Assembly (NCBI GenBank): GCA_024233835.1
Contig: JACKPC010000001.1
Coordinates: 186,001-250,000, forward strand
Source: Leptospiraceae bacterium
Lineage (GTDB): Bacteria > Spirochaetota > Leptospiria > Leptospirales > Leptospiraceae
DNA length: 64,000 bases
Reading direction: 5' to 3'
Shown: positions 7,848 through 15,808 of the stretch, in pieces
Layout: the number at the start of each line of letters is the position of its first letter
Numbering within the stretch: the first letter of the stretch is position 1
Translations under genes and position numbers: made by a program
The notes under the pieces: generated by a model
What the model was told of the DNA's origin: nothing
The model's input: only the letters and a program-made list of their open reading frames with translations
The model's database searches: none

Positions 7848-10800
7848 TTAATGTAGTTTGGAAATCAATTCAACCAATTCATCAAAATCCGGTAGAAATA
7901 AAAGGTTTCCAATTAAATTTCCACCATCATAAATAAACTCCGTATTCATACTTAAAAACTTTGTTCTCTCCGGTTTTACAAAATCAATCACATCTCGCAA
8001 ATTTCCTGTTACCAATTCCGGTACGGAAGGCATGATTTGACTTTTCGACTTATTCGAAAGAGCATTTATAATACTGGCACAAACAATATTTGAAATTTCT
8101 GTTAGGACGGAAATGGAATCTTCGTTTAATTTTTTCGCTAAATCAGAAGACTCATTAGAACGAAGCAATTTATTTGCCAGCTCAGAACCTCTGTCTTCGG
8201 AAATGATCATTAAGAGATTACCGTTCATGTCTCCGTTCATTCGGACTTTTAAACCAAAGAGCTCCTCATCCGAGTAACGGAATTCTTCCATTAATAGTTC
8301 TTTGTCCGTTAACATAATTTCGGGCATATAGAGCTCAACGTTATTCCCTACTAACTGGGATAAAACCAGACCGGCGTTCATCATTCCGGTATTCACTACT
8401 GATTCCAGCTTTCTTATTTCTTCTTTAGAAAGTAGCTCTCCAATATTTCTTTCGAGAGGAATCACTTCTTCTCGGTATTTCATTTGTTCAGCGATATTTT
8501 TACGTATTTCTTTAGCCAGATCCGCATCAGAAGCAGTTTTTTTTGGTTCTTCTTTCGGAAGAGGTTTTTCTTCATTCTTTTTCTCTTCTTTCTTGGGAGC
8601 TAAGACTTCCTCAACAGGTTTTTCTTTACTTAAAGGATGGACCTCTTCCTTTAATTTTACCTCTTCTTCTTCCTGCCATTTTTTGTATTTATCTTCCTCT
8701 TTTACTTCTACTTTGGGAGTTTGAACTACGGGTACTCTTTCTCTCGTTTTCCTCTTGGTTTTTACTACAGATTTTATAGCCAGAAGCTTTGTATTATAAA
8801 GATTTGTTGCATTTTTAGTTTTAAAAACTTTATCAGAAACTTCCAGATCAATAGAACGAGTTGTATTGATTCTGGGCATTTCATCTCCACCCGGATCGAC
8901 TAACTTTTTTGAGGAAGCAAGATTAGATGCAATTTCAATTAACCCTGTTATATCTAAGACAAGGATGATTGTACCATCTCCCATAAGAGAGGCACCTGTG
9001 ATCCCGATAATATTTCGAAAGTTTTTCTCAAGAGTTTTAATCACGGTTTCATGCTTGCCAATCAGGTCATCCACAATAAACCCGAGTTTCCTCGAATTAA
9101 AATTAACAATGACTACCGGAAATTCTTCTATGTCTTCCCGATTTGACAGGTTTAAAATTTTATTCAGGCGGTAAATGGGTAAAACTTCACCCCGTAAATT
9201 TATAATTTCATGCCCTTCAAGAGTATTTATTTGGTCTCTTTGTACTCGAATGGTTTCAAAAACTTCAGAAAGAGGAAAGGCATAAATTTCCTCTTCCATA
9301 GACACCAGAATAGAAGGAATAATAGCCAGAGCCTGTGGAAAACAAAGAGTAAAAGATGTTCCCACTGTAGGTTGAGTAGAAATCAGAATTTTACCTTTAA
9401 AATCCTGAATCAGCTTATTCACAACATTCATTCCAACACCCCGGCCGGAAATGTCAGTTATTGTATCAGAAGTTGAAAATCCCGGTGCAAAAATGAACTG
9501 GTAAACATCGTTATCCGCCATGTTAGAAGCTTCACTCGGACTCACGAGACCTTTTTCCACCGCTTTTTTAATAATTCGTTCCCGGCTTAAACCTTTTCCG
9601 TCATCACGAATTTCCACCATGATGTTGTTACCACCCTGGTAAGCGTTGAGTTCCACCGTTCCTGCTTCCGGTTTTCCATTTTTTAACCTTTCTTCGGGGG
9701 ATTCAATTCCGTGGTCGATTGAGTTTCGAATCAGATGGAGAAGAGGCTCACCTATCATATCTACCACTTTTTTATCCAGTTCGGTGTTCTCTCCCATTAA
9801 AATAAGCTCAACTTTCTTACCTGTCTCGATAGAGAGGTCTCGAACCAATCTGGAAAAACGGTTAAAAACGCTACCTATAGGAACCATTCGGGTATTCATA
9901 ATTCCCGATTGTAGGTCTTTGGAAATTCGATTTATCTGGTCGATTTTGCTTTTTAATTCAGCAAAAAGCACATCATCACCAAATTTTCGAATCATATCAT
10001 CATATAATTTCTGAAAACCGGAATTGGTGATCACCAATTCACCCACATTATTCATGAGCTGATCCAGTTTTTCGGAAGAAACTTTAATGCTTTTAAGGGT
10101 AACCTTTGCATCTGAACTGGAATCGCGCTTAACCACCTGTGCTCTTCGGGAGTCCTGATGAGAAACCTGAGGTAGAGGGATATGACGTTTTTGAACGAGG
10201 ATCTTATCTACCATATCCACAGTAATTACTTTTTTTATTTCATCAGGCTGCATCCTGGTAAGAAGAACAAAAGTAAGGCTTGTGCTATCTGTTCCTCTTT
10301 CGAGTTGTTCTATTTCCGGTTCTGATTTAAAAACTGCGGAGTTATTTTTTAAATTTTGTAGTATTAAAGCAAAACGAAGCCCCTTCATAGGAGTTTCAGA
10401 TTTTACGCTCACATATACATCGTAAGCAGTAGCATTTCGAATTTTTAGCTCTTCAGATATTTCCTGATTTTCTTCATCATCAGTATTTATCGGAATGATG
10501 TTCTCTTCAGATGTTTCTGAAGCCTTCTCAACTTCTTCTTTCTTTACCGGAGCTTCTGCTTTTTTAACTTCTTCCACCTTAGCCGGTTTTGCAGGAGTCT
10601 CTTTTTTTGCTTCCGGCTTCTTTTCCTGAACCGGTGCTTTTACTTCAGAGCCCTGTTTGGCTTCATAGGCAACAAGTTTTTGAATCATATCATCGAAAGA
10701 AGTCTCGATAACTTCTCCTTCAGCCACAGCATCAATGACACTCTTAATAAGATCGAAGCATTCAAAAAGCAAACTAACCAGTTCAGTTTTTACCTCAAGA

Positions 10801-11039
10801 CTTCCCTCCCGAATCTTTTGCAAGAGATTCTCCATTTTATGAGCCAGATCGGAAAGATTATACAGACCTACAAAAGCTGCTGAACTTTTCAAAGAATGAG
10901 CTGCCCGAAAAATATCATTAATAATCTCCGGATCTTCGTGATCTTTTTCGAGCTTTAAAAGGTTTGCATTCAGCTCTTCAATCTGGTCTTCAGATTCTTC
11001 TAAAAATATTTCTGTGTATTCGCCAAGTATTCCAGACAA
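7848..11039 (-). CDS. cheA: Chemotaxis histidine kinase CheA with C-terminal CheC/CheX-like domain
   Basis: CheA phosphorylates CheY and CheB. At 1063 residues it is far longer than usual (about 650-750). Order: HPt domain with phospho-His48 (FRAAHSLKSSAAFVG); Pro/Lys/Glu linker; a possible P2-like region at about 200-285; dimerisation helices from about 318; ATPase domain with N-box LLHLIRNSIDHG near 435 and GRGVGMNVV; CheW-like domain at about 575-710; a second charged linker; and from about residue 870 a CheC/CheX-like phosphatase domain. In the latter the second active motif is intact (LTEISNIVCASIINALS), while the first (NTGMMNAGLVLSQ) has Ser where Glu is expected. This implies one polypeptide able both to phosphorylate and perhaps dephosphorylate CheY. 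Confidence 0.95.
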   Translation of the reverse strand: MSGILGEYTEIFLEESEDQIEELNANLLKLEKDHEDPEIINDIFRAAHSLKSSAAFVGLYNLSDLAHKMENLLQKIREGSLEVKTELVSLLFECFDLIKSVIDAVAEGEVIETSFDDMIQKLVAYEAKQGSEVKAPVQEKKPEAKKETPAKPAKVEEVKKAEAPVKKEEVEKASETSEENIIPINTDDEENQEISEELKIRNATAYDVYVSVKSETPMKGLRFALILQNLKNNSAVFKSEPEIEQLERGTDSTSLTFVLLTRMQPDEIKKVITVDMVDKILVQKRHIPLPQVSHQDSRRAQVVKRDSSSDAKVTLKSIKVSSEKLDQLMNNVGELVITNSGFQKLYDDMIRKFGDDVLFAELKSKIDQINRISKDLQSGIMNTRMVPIGSVFNRFSRLVRDLSIETGKKVELILMGENTELDKKVVDMIGEPLLHLIRNSIDHGIESPEERLKNGKPEAGTVELNAYQGGNNIMVEIRDDGKGLSRERIIKKAVEKGLVSPSEASNMADNDVYQFIFAPGFSTSDTITDISGRGVGMNVVNKLIQDFKGKILISTQPTVGTSFTLCFPQALAIIPSILVSMEEEIYAFPLSEVFETIRVQRDQINTLEGHEIINLRGEVLPIYRLNKILNLSNREDIEEFPVVIVNFNSRKLGFIVDDLIGKHETVIKTLEKNFRNIIGITGASLMGDGTIILVLDITGLIEIASNLASSKKLVDPGGDEMPRINTTRSIDLEVSDKVFKTKNATNLYNTKLLAIKSVVKTKRKTRERVPVVQTPKVEVKEEDKYKKWQEEEEVKLKEEVHPLSKEKPVEEVLAPKKEEKKNEEKPLPKEEPKKTASDADLAKEIRKNIAEQMKYREEVIPLERNIGELLSKEEIRKLESVVNTGMMNAGLVLSQLVGNNVELYMPEIMLTDKELLMEEFRYSDEELFGLKVRMNGDMNGNLLMIISEDRGSELANKLLRSNESSDLAKKLNEDSISVLTEISNIVCASIINALSNKSKSQIMPSVPELVTGNLRDVIDFVKPERTKFLSMNTEFIYDGGNLIGNLLFLPDFDELVELISKLH

Positions 11040-11052
11040 GCTTTAGCTCCTT

Positions 11053-11526
11053 TTAATTTGAGGTTTCTGTTATTAATTTATTTATTTCAAGAAGTAATAC
11101 AAGTTTGTTTTCACTTCGACCCACATGATCAATCATATTATTGAAGGCAGCCGAAGTGGAGGAATCATTTATTGAACTAATCGTTGCTTTAATAATTTTT
11201 ATTACCTGTTTTACATCTTCTACAAGAAGACCGAATCGCTTTCCATTAAACTCCAAAACAACAATCCTTGAATTATTATCAATTTCAGTAAAGCCCTGAT
11301 CAAACTTTTTCTTCAAGTCCAAAATCGGGATTATCTCACCTCTAAGATTGATAACCCCCATAATAAAATTTTCAACATTGGGTATTCGAGTAATAAAAAC
11401 CGGTCTTAAAATTTCATGTACATAAGTAAGTTCTATTCCAAATAATTCATTCGATACAGTAAAAGATAAAAATTGTACAACTTCTTCCTGTTGAATAACT
11501 TCATTTTTTTCTTCCATAGGCTCCAA
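11053..11526 (-). CDS. cheW: Chemotaxis coupling protein CheW
   Basis: CheW links chemoreceptors to CheA in the membrane-bound signalling array. The 157 residues cover one CheW domain with clear family motifs: FLSFTVSNELFGIEL, IPNVENFIMGVINLRGEIIP and a FGLLVEDVKQVI strand. It is the first gene of the minus-strand operon cheW-cheA-cheB-cheY-scpA-scpB, 13 bp before cheA. No chemoreceptor gene is present in the window. Confidence 0.95.
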   Translation of the reverse strand: MEPMEEKNEVIQQEEVVQFLSFTVSNELFGIELTYVHEILRPVFITRIPNVENFIMGVINLRGEIIPILDLKKKFDQGFTEIDNNSRIVVLEFNGKRFGLLVEDVKQVIKIIKATISSINDSSTSAAFNNMIDHVGRSENKLVLLLEINKLITETSN

Positions 11527-11541
11527 ATACCCTTTTAAACA

Positions 11542-11572
11542 GACCGATTATATTACTATACTATTATCGGTC
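11542..11572. promoter_or_regulatory. Inverted repeat in front of the che-scp operon
   Basis: Arms GACCGAT (11542-11548) and ATCGGTC (11566-11572) flank 17 AT-rich bases, 15 bp upstream of cheW. On the minus strand a TATAAT hexamer (11552-11547) overlaps one arm, so this may be the operon promoter with an overlapping operator. No good -35 element is visible at the right distance, so the promoter call is weak. Confidence 0.35.
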
Positions 11573-11602
11573 AGTGTAAAATCGACAATTTTTAAAAAAT
11601 AT

Positions 11603-12154
11603 TTATCTATCCGAGAAAATCAAAGAATCTTCTGGTGTAATTAATTTATTTACTTGAATATCACAGGAATCTTCTTTAAAATCAATTAAAAAGTCTTTCG
11701 AAAATGAAAATCCGAGGATTTTTTTCCTTTCAAAACCCCTAAAAGCTCTATCATAGAAGCCAGCTCCCCTACCGAGTCTATATGCTCTTAAATTAAAAGA
11801 TAAAGAGGGTAATAAAACAAGATCTAATTCTTTTTTATCGATGATTCTTTTTCCTACAGGAGACAAAATCCCGTAAGCTCCAATTTCCCAGGAATCCGGA
11901 TAAACAAATTCCATTTCTCTGTTTTCTATAGATAAAACCCTCGGATAATACAAGGAAAACTTTTTTCCTTCTTCAGAAAAAAGAAAAGAATCCAGATTTA
12001 CTTCATATACATCTGCTCGATAAGCTAAAATTTTCATTCCTTCTTTCAATTCTAATTTTAAAGCAGAAATTATATCTTGCTCTCTTTCGCTTTTATTTTC
12101 CAGTTTCAAAATCTTCTCTTTTATTATCTGTCTTGCCAGTTTCTTTTCTATCAT
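11603..12154 (-). CDS. ygfA: 5-formyltetrahydrofolate cyclo-ligase
   Basis: The enzyme uses ATP to convert 5-formyl-THF to 5,10-methenyl-THF, returning a stored folate to one-carbon metabolism. The family signature is seen as YRLGRGAGFYDRAF (consensus RLG-x-GGG-x-YDR), with one Gly changed to Ala. Upstream 'SPVGKRIIDKKELDLVLLPSLSF' matches the substrate-site strand. Length (183) is normal. In many bacteria the gene is next to 6S RNA; I see no such structure here. It is separate from the che operon by 76 bp. Confidence 0.85.
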   Translation of the reverse strand: MIEKKLARQIIKEKILKLENKSEREQDIISALKLELKEGMKILAYRADVYEVNLDSFLFSEEGKKFSLYYPRVLSIENREMEFVYPDSWEIGAYGILSPVGKRIIDKKELDLVLLPSLSFNLRAYRLGRGAGFYDRAFRGFERKKILGFSFSKDFLIDFKEDSCDIQVNKLITPEDSLIFSDR

Positions 12155-12217
12155 AAAAGTACTTGTGAAATCCCTTTAAAATTCCCGATGGTATAAACGA
12201 AGACTTGATAAATTATC

Positions 12218-12247
12218 TTGACTTCTGTAAGCAATCACGTTTAATAC
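12218..12247 (+). promoter_or_regulatory. Candidate promoter for the WecG/TagA gene
   Basis: TTGACT at 12218-12223 and TAATAC at 12242-12247 are separated by 18 bp in the divergent intergenic region, placing transcription start just before the ATG at 12261. The -10 match is only moderate and the leader would be very short. Confidence 0.3.
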
Positions 12248-12260
12248 ATCCAATTTTGCA

Positions 12261-13091
12261 ATGATAGAACCTAAAGATATTTCTTACTCCTCCTTTAAAG
12301 AAGAAAAAGACTATATTTTTGATTACAAAGATGTAGATATTTCTCAAATTTCAAGTTCTGATATTCAGGGGTTTTCCATACATAATATCAGTCGTGAAGT
12401 TGCAGTAGCAAAAATATTAGAATATATTGAAAATAAAAATTCCTACAGACATATCCTCTTTTTGGATCCTGTGAAGTTGATGTCGCTTAAAAATAATAAA
12501 AAGTTGCAACCTATTGCAGAAAAAGCCAGTTTAATTCTTCACGATGGAGCAGGAATTCGTTGGGCAGCCGAGAAGGTAGGAAAACCTCTTCAAGAGAAAA
12601 TTTCAGTTATAAGTTTAATGATGGACTTACTCCGTTACTCTGAAAAGAAGAACCTGACTATTTTCTTTTTAGGAAGCACGGAAGAAAATCTGGAAAAACT
12701 TCACTCTACCCTAATGCGTCGCTTTCCCTCTCTTCGAGTAGTAGGAAGACAGGCAGGACATTTCAGTCCTAAAAAAGAAATTCTTATCAAAGAAATCATT
12801 CGAAAAACAAATCCGGATATCTTATTTATCGCCATGGATTTTCCGGAACAGGAAATCTGGATTGATAAAAACCACGATTGTTTTTCTCAATCCGTGGTCA
12901 TCGGAGTTTCCGGGAATCTGGATATTGTTTCCGGCTATAAGAAAAAAGCTCCCTTTTATTTCCAAAATCAAGGCCTTACGTGGTTATGGAGGATTCTCTC
13001 CAGACCTTATAGACTGGATAAAATATGGAAAACTCTTTCTTTCTTCCTTTACTTTTCCTTTCAGGGCTGGAAATATAAACGGAAAAAGTAG
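12261..13091 (+). CDS. WecG/TagA/CpsF-family glycosyltransferase (GT26)
   Basis: GT26 enzymes add N-acetylmannosamine(-uronic acid) to lipid-linked sugars for teichoic acid, enterobacterial common antigen or exopolysaccharide. Typical motifs are present: HDGAGIRWAAEKVG near residue 93, FFLGSTEENLEKL, the 'MDFPEQEIWI' version of the G-x-P-x-QE motif, and 'GNLDIVSGYKKKAP' with QNQGLTWLWRILSRPYR at the C-terminus, which peripheral-membrane association of the family requires. The first ~40 residues are an extra N-terminal extension. The precise acceptor is not known. It is a lone gene facing a minus-strand pair. Confidence 0.87.
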   Translation: MIEPKDISYSSFKEEKDYIFDYKDVDISQISSSDIQGFSIHNISREVAVAKILEYIENKNSYRHILFLDPVKLMSLKNNKKLQPIAEKASLILHDGAGIRWAAEKVGKPLQEKISVISLMMDLLRYSEKKNLTIFFLGSTEENLEKLHSTLMRRFPSLRVVGRQAGHFSPKKEILIKEIIRKTNPDILFIAMDFPEQEIWIDKNHDCFSQSVVIGVSGNLDIVSGYKKKAPFYFQNQGLTWLWRILSRPYRLDKIWKTLSFFLYFSFQGWKYKRKK

Positions 13092-13101
13092 GTGTAGTCG
13101 T

Positions 13102-13719
13102 TTATTCCCTTGGCATTTTGGAGGCAGCTTCCTCGGCTTCTTTCCTCCTCTGAGCTTCCTGAATTTCTTTAGCTCGCTTTATTGCCTTTTGAGTTTCCCG
13201 AATCACTCTTTCCCTCTCAACGGAATCCAGAGTATTTAACCTGTCTTTTGCCTGAACTTCTGTTTCTCCTCCGGGCTTTAAATTTAGCTGAGCCAGACAG
13301 AGCCTTACAAATTCTTCTCTTCTTTCCGGATCGGTTACAAATTTTTCTGCTTCTATAAGCTTGGCCAGTTTATGAAGTTCATTAGTAGAACCTGGGTTAA
13401 AAAATTTTTCCACAGGACCTAAAAAACGTTTTTCGGATAAAAAAAAAGGATCCGAAAAAAAATAAGCCGCTACGTGAAGGATAAGAAAAAAATTCTTTTT
13501 GGATTCTTCATAATTCTTTCTATAAACATCTGCTGCATTGTCACTTAGAAGGTACCCTCCCATATTATAAAACAAATCAGAAATGAGAGCCAGCGTATTT
13601 ATCTGTTTTGGGCCTAAAACTTCCGTTTCTTTTCCAAGGCCGGGTTCTAAGAAAAATTCAGCCGGACAATTGGCAAGCCGATTCAATAAATATTCCAGCT
13701 CTGGACCATTCTCTTTCAT
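13102..13719 (-). CDS. Hypothetical protein, helical, downstream of TPR gene
   Basis: I do not recognise this 205-residue family. It has no signal peptide or membrane segment. The N-terminal 120 residues look globular and helical (INTLALISDLFYNMGGYLLS, FFLILHVAAYFF); the last 45 are a charged coiled-coil-like helix (RERVIRETQKAIKRAKEIQE). Its start overlaps the end of the TPR gene by 4 bp, so the two products are probably made together and may interact. Confidence 0.6.
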   Translation of the reverse strand: MKENGPELEYLLNRLANCPAEFFLEPGLGKETEVLGPKQINTLALISDLFYNMGGYLLSDNAADVYRKNYEESKKNFFLILHVAAYFFSDPFFLSEKRFLGPVEKFFNPGSTNELHKLAKLIEAEKFVTDPERREEFVRLCLAQLNLKPGGETEVQAKDRLNTLDSVERERVIRETQKAIKRAKEIQEAQRRKEAEEAASKMPRE

Positions 13720-14654
13720 TTTCTGGGTATTTTTCCGGCATTCCTCTTTTCTAAAATGCTGGGGTCAATGGAATTTAGTTTTGAAGATACCTTTCTGCAT
13801 AAATCCGAGTTAATTTTTGCTTGCTTGGAATCTAAAATAGTCAAACCGATTTGGATCATACGACAACGCACTTTAAATAAATATTTTTCCTTATCATCTC
13901 TTAAATTCTCCTCAAGTCTCTCCATTTCTGAAAACAAAAGTTGCAATTCTTCCTTAGAATAATCACGAATCTCAGGTAATAAATTCCTTTCCAGGCAATA
14001 GACGGGGATGTATTCTTTCAATTCGGTATCTGATTCAAATTTAGGTTTCAAATGCCGGATCACACTGGCGAGAGGTTCCGATTTAATGATATCAAACCGT
14101 AGGAGATCTGGATCATATAAAAGCCCTTCTCTGAATAAAATATGGCTCTTGTCTACCTGGCCCAGATGAAATAAGCACTCGGCCTGAAAAAAAATGATGC
14201 CGGGTGGATTATCCATGAAGTTTAAAGTATATTCGGATATTTCGAGGGCATTCGGATAGTCTCCTGTTTTAATGAGACATAAAGCTAGATCTTGCAAAAC
14301 ATCTTTCTGTAAACCGCTGATTCCCTCAGTCTGATAAGCCAGACGAAAATGAGAGGAAGCTTCGCTTAAAATACAATGTGTTATAGCTTCATAGGCCGTT
14401 TTTCTTGGAAAATTTCGCCTGTCCATCTCTTTTTCAAATTCATCAAACATCTGGACAAGCCTGGTCCCTCTTTCTTTACCTTCTTTTAGGAGGAGAATCA
14501 TATCCAGCCGGTTATCCCAATAGCTGGATATGAAATAACTGGAAATTAAGTCAGGGTCTTCAGGTTTTTCATCAAGCAATAGAGAAAATACATTTTTAGC
14601 ATTTTCAAATTTACCTTCCTGTAAATTTAGTATTCCCTCTTCAGAAGAAGACAA
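13716..14654 (-). CDS. TPR-repeat protein
   Basis: The 312 residues form tetratricopeptide-like helix pairs: 'GILNLQEGKFENAKNVFSLL' at the start, then 'LIKTGDYPNALEISEYTL' and 'ECLFHLGQVDKSHILFREGL' near the middle. There is no signal peptide, so it is likely cytosolic. It lies 21 bp downstream of the ribosome hibernation factor gene and overlaps the next gene by 4 bp. The role is unknown; TPRs usually bind partner proteins. Confidence 0.72.
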   Translation of the reverse strand: MSSSEEGILNLQEGKFENAKNVFSLLLDEKPEDPDLISSYFISSYWDNRLDMILLLKEGKERGTRLVQMFDEFEKEMDRRNFPRKTAYEAITHCILSEASSHFRLAYQTEGISGLQKDVLQDLALCLIKTGDYPNALEISEYTLNFMDNPPGIIFFQAECLFHLGQVDKSHILFREGLLYDPDLLRFDIIKSEPLASVIRHLKPKFESDTELKEYIPVYCLERNLLPEIRDYSKEELQLLFSEMERLEENLRDDKEKYLFKVRCRMIQIGLTILDSKQAKINSDLCRKVSSKLNSIDPSILEKRNAGKIPRK

Positions 14655-14675
14655 AATAAGACCCTGATTAACGAG

Positions 14676-14978
14676 TTAAACTGCTTGGTGTGGATGCGTG
14701 GCCTTCTTATCGTGAAATTTATTGACTTGCCTTTCCATCTTGGCTTCAAGCCCATCAATGCAAGCATAAACATCCTTATCTTTATTATGTGCATTAAAAT
14801 TCTGATGATCTGCATGAAGATTTACATTCGCATGAACTTCTCCATGAATCATCTCAAAAGAAACATCGCAAGAAATGATATTATGAACATATTTAGAAAT
14901 TTTTTCTAACTTTTTGTTCGCATATTCTTCTGATGCAGGAGAAGTATCCATGTGCTTCCATGTATATTTGATTTTCAT
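14676..14978 (-). CDS. hpf: Ribosome hibernation promoting factor (short HPF/RaiA)
   Basis: HPF binds the decoding region of 30S subunits and silences ribosomes in slow growth. The 100 residues show the beta-alpha-beta-beta-beta-alpha fold of the family: SEEYANKKLEKISKYV helix, then VSFEMIHGEVHANVNLHADH strands and YACIDGLEAKMERQVNKF helix. It lacks the C-terminal dimerisation domain of long HPF, so it is the short type. The start codon is preceded by AGGAGT-like bases. It leads the HPF-TPR-hypothetical operon. Confidence 0.88.
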   Translation of the reverse strand: MKIKYTWKHMDTSPASEEYANKKLEKISKYVHNIISCDVSFEMIHGEVHANVNLHADHQNFNAHNKDKDVYACIDGLEAKMERQVNKFHDKKATHPHQAV

Positions 14979-15187
14979 ATTTACTCCTGAGTATATTATT
15001 TTGTATGTATCTAGATTGACCTGTACTTATTACAAGTCAAAAAAAAAATCACTTGCTCATCTAATGAAAACTATGATTTTTACTCATTATATAACAAGTT
15101 ATAGAATTGTCAAAATAAGTTTGTTTTTTGTTATTGTAAATTATGATTTCTTACCAGTACTGGTAGAAAATAGTGGTGGTGTAAGAT

Positions 15188-15805
15188 ATGGACAAGACTC
15201 CCAAGAAAACTGATTCTAAGAAAATTTACGAGGACCCGAAGTACGAAAACATTCCGGACTATTATGATAGGGATGTAGTTAAAATTTTAGTTAAAAACCC
15301 TACAGAGGCTTATTGTTTCTGGAGCATGAGTAAAATAACTCTGGATAAAATCCAGAAATCTTTAAATAGCAAACTCGAAGAGGTAGCTCTCAAGCTGAAT
15401 GTCTCCTATGAAAAGAAAGGAACTTCCGTTGAAGAAGTAATCGACCTCCCTCCTTTTACTAATAACTGGACTTTAAATTTTGATGCCTCTCCCAAAAATT
15501 TGCAGGTTCAACTCCTGGTTTTTAATAAACGGGGTGAACATCTGATTCTTTTGAATTCAGCTATCATTAGTCTACCGGAACCCAGACCGAGTGACATAAT
15601 CGATAGTGACTGGACAAATAGTGAATGGGATACTCCATCTACCGAAACAACTACTTCGGAAGAACCGGCTAAAACCAGTCAGAATGCGGAAGAAAAAGTA
15701 GAGCAGGTAAAAAAAGGTGGCATTATTGGTGGCTCATCGGGCTTTATTGGCTCATCTGATAATTTCATAGGTTCCTCAGGAAACCTCTTTAAAGGAAATA
15801 ACTAA
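15188..15805 (+). CDS. DUF4912 protein
   Basis: The 205-residue product contains a DUF4912 domain at about residues 20-125: 'YDRDVVKILVKNPTEAYCFW' followed by strands and 'FDASPKNLQVQLLVFNKRGE'. This domain folds like a carbohydrate-binding/Ig-type module and is often beside GH57 or glycogen-related enzymes, exactly as here. The C-terminus is a low-complexity Gly/Ser tail with three imperfect repeats of the type GSSGFIG / GSSDNFIG / GSSGNLF. It precedes the GH57 gene by 3 bp. The role is inferred to be glycan-related. Confidence 0.78.
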   Translation: MDKTPKKTDSKKIYEDPKYENIPDYYDRDVVKILVKNPTEAYCFWSMSKITLDKIQKSLNSKLEEVALKLNVSYEKKGTSVEEVIDLPPFTNNWTLNFDASPKNLQVQLLVFNKRGEHLILLNSAIISLPEPRPSDIIDSDWTNSEWDTPSTETTTSEEPAKTSQNAEEKVEQVKKGGIIGGSSGFIGSSDNFIGSSGNLFKGNN

Positions 15806-15808
15806 TAC

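Noticed and set aside
7848..11039. CheA split into two genes by frameshift
   Set aside because: The frame is continuous and the CheC/CheX-like end is preceded by an ordinary linker; a real fusion fits better.
14627..14815. 62-codon minus-strand frame starting inside HPF
   Set aside because: It overlaps the HPF gene in another frame and has no family features.
14979..15187. Intergenic region before the DUF4912 gene as a riboswitch
   Set aside because: AT-rich with no conserved stem set that I recognise; probably just promoter and leader.
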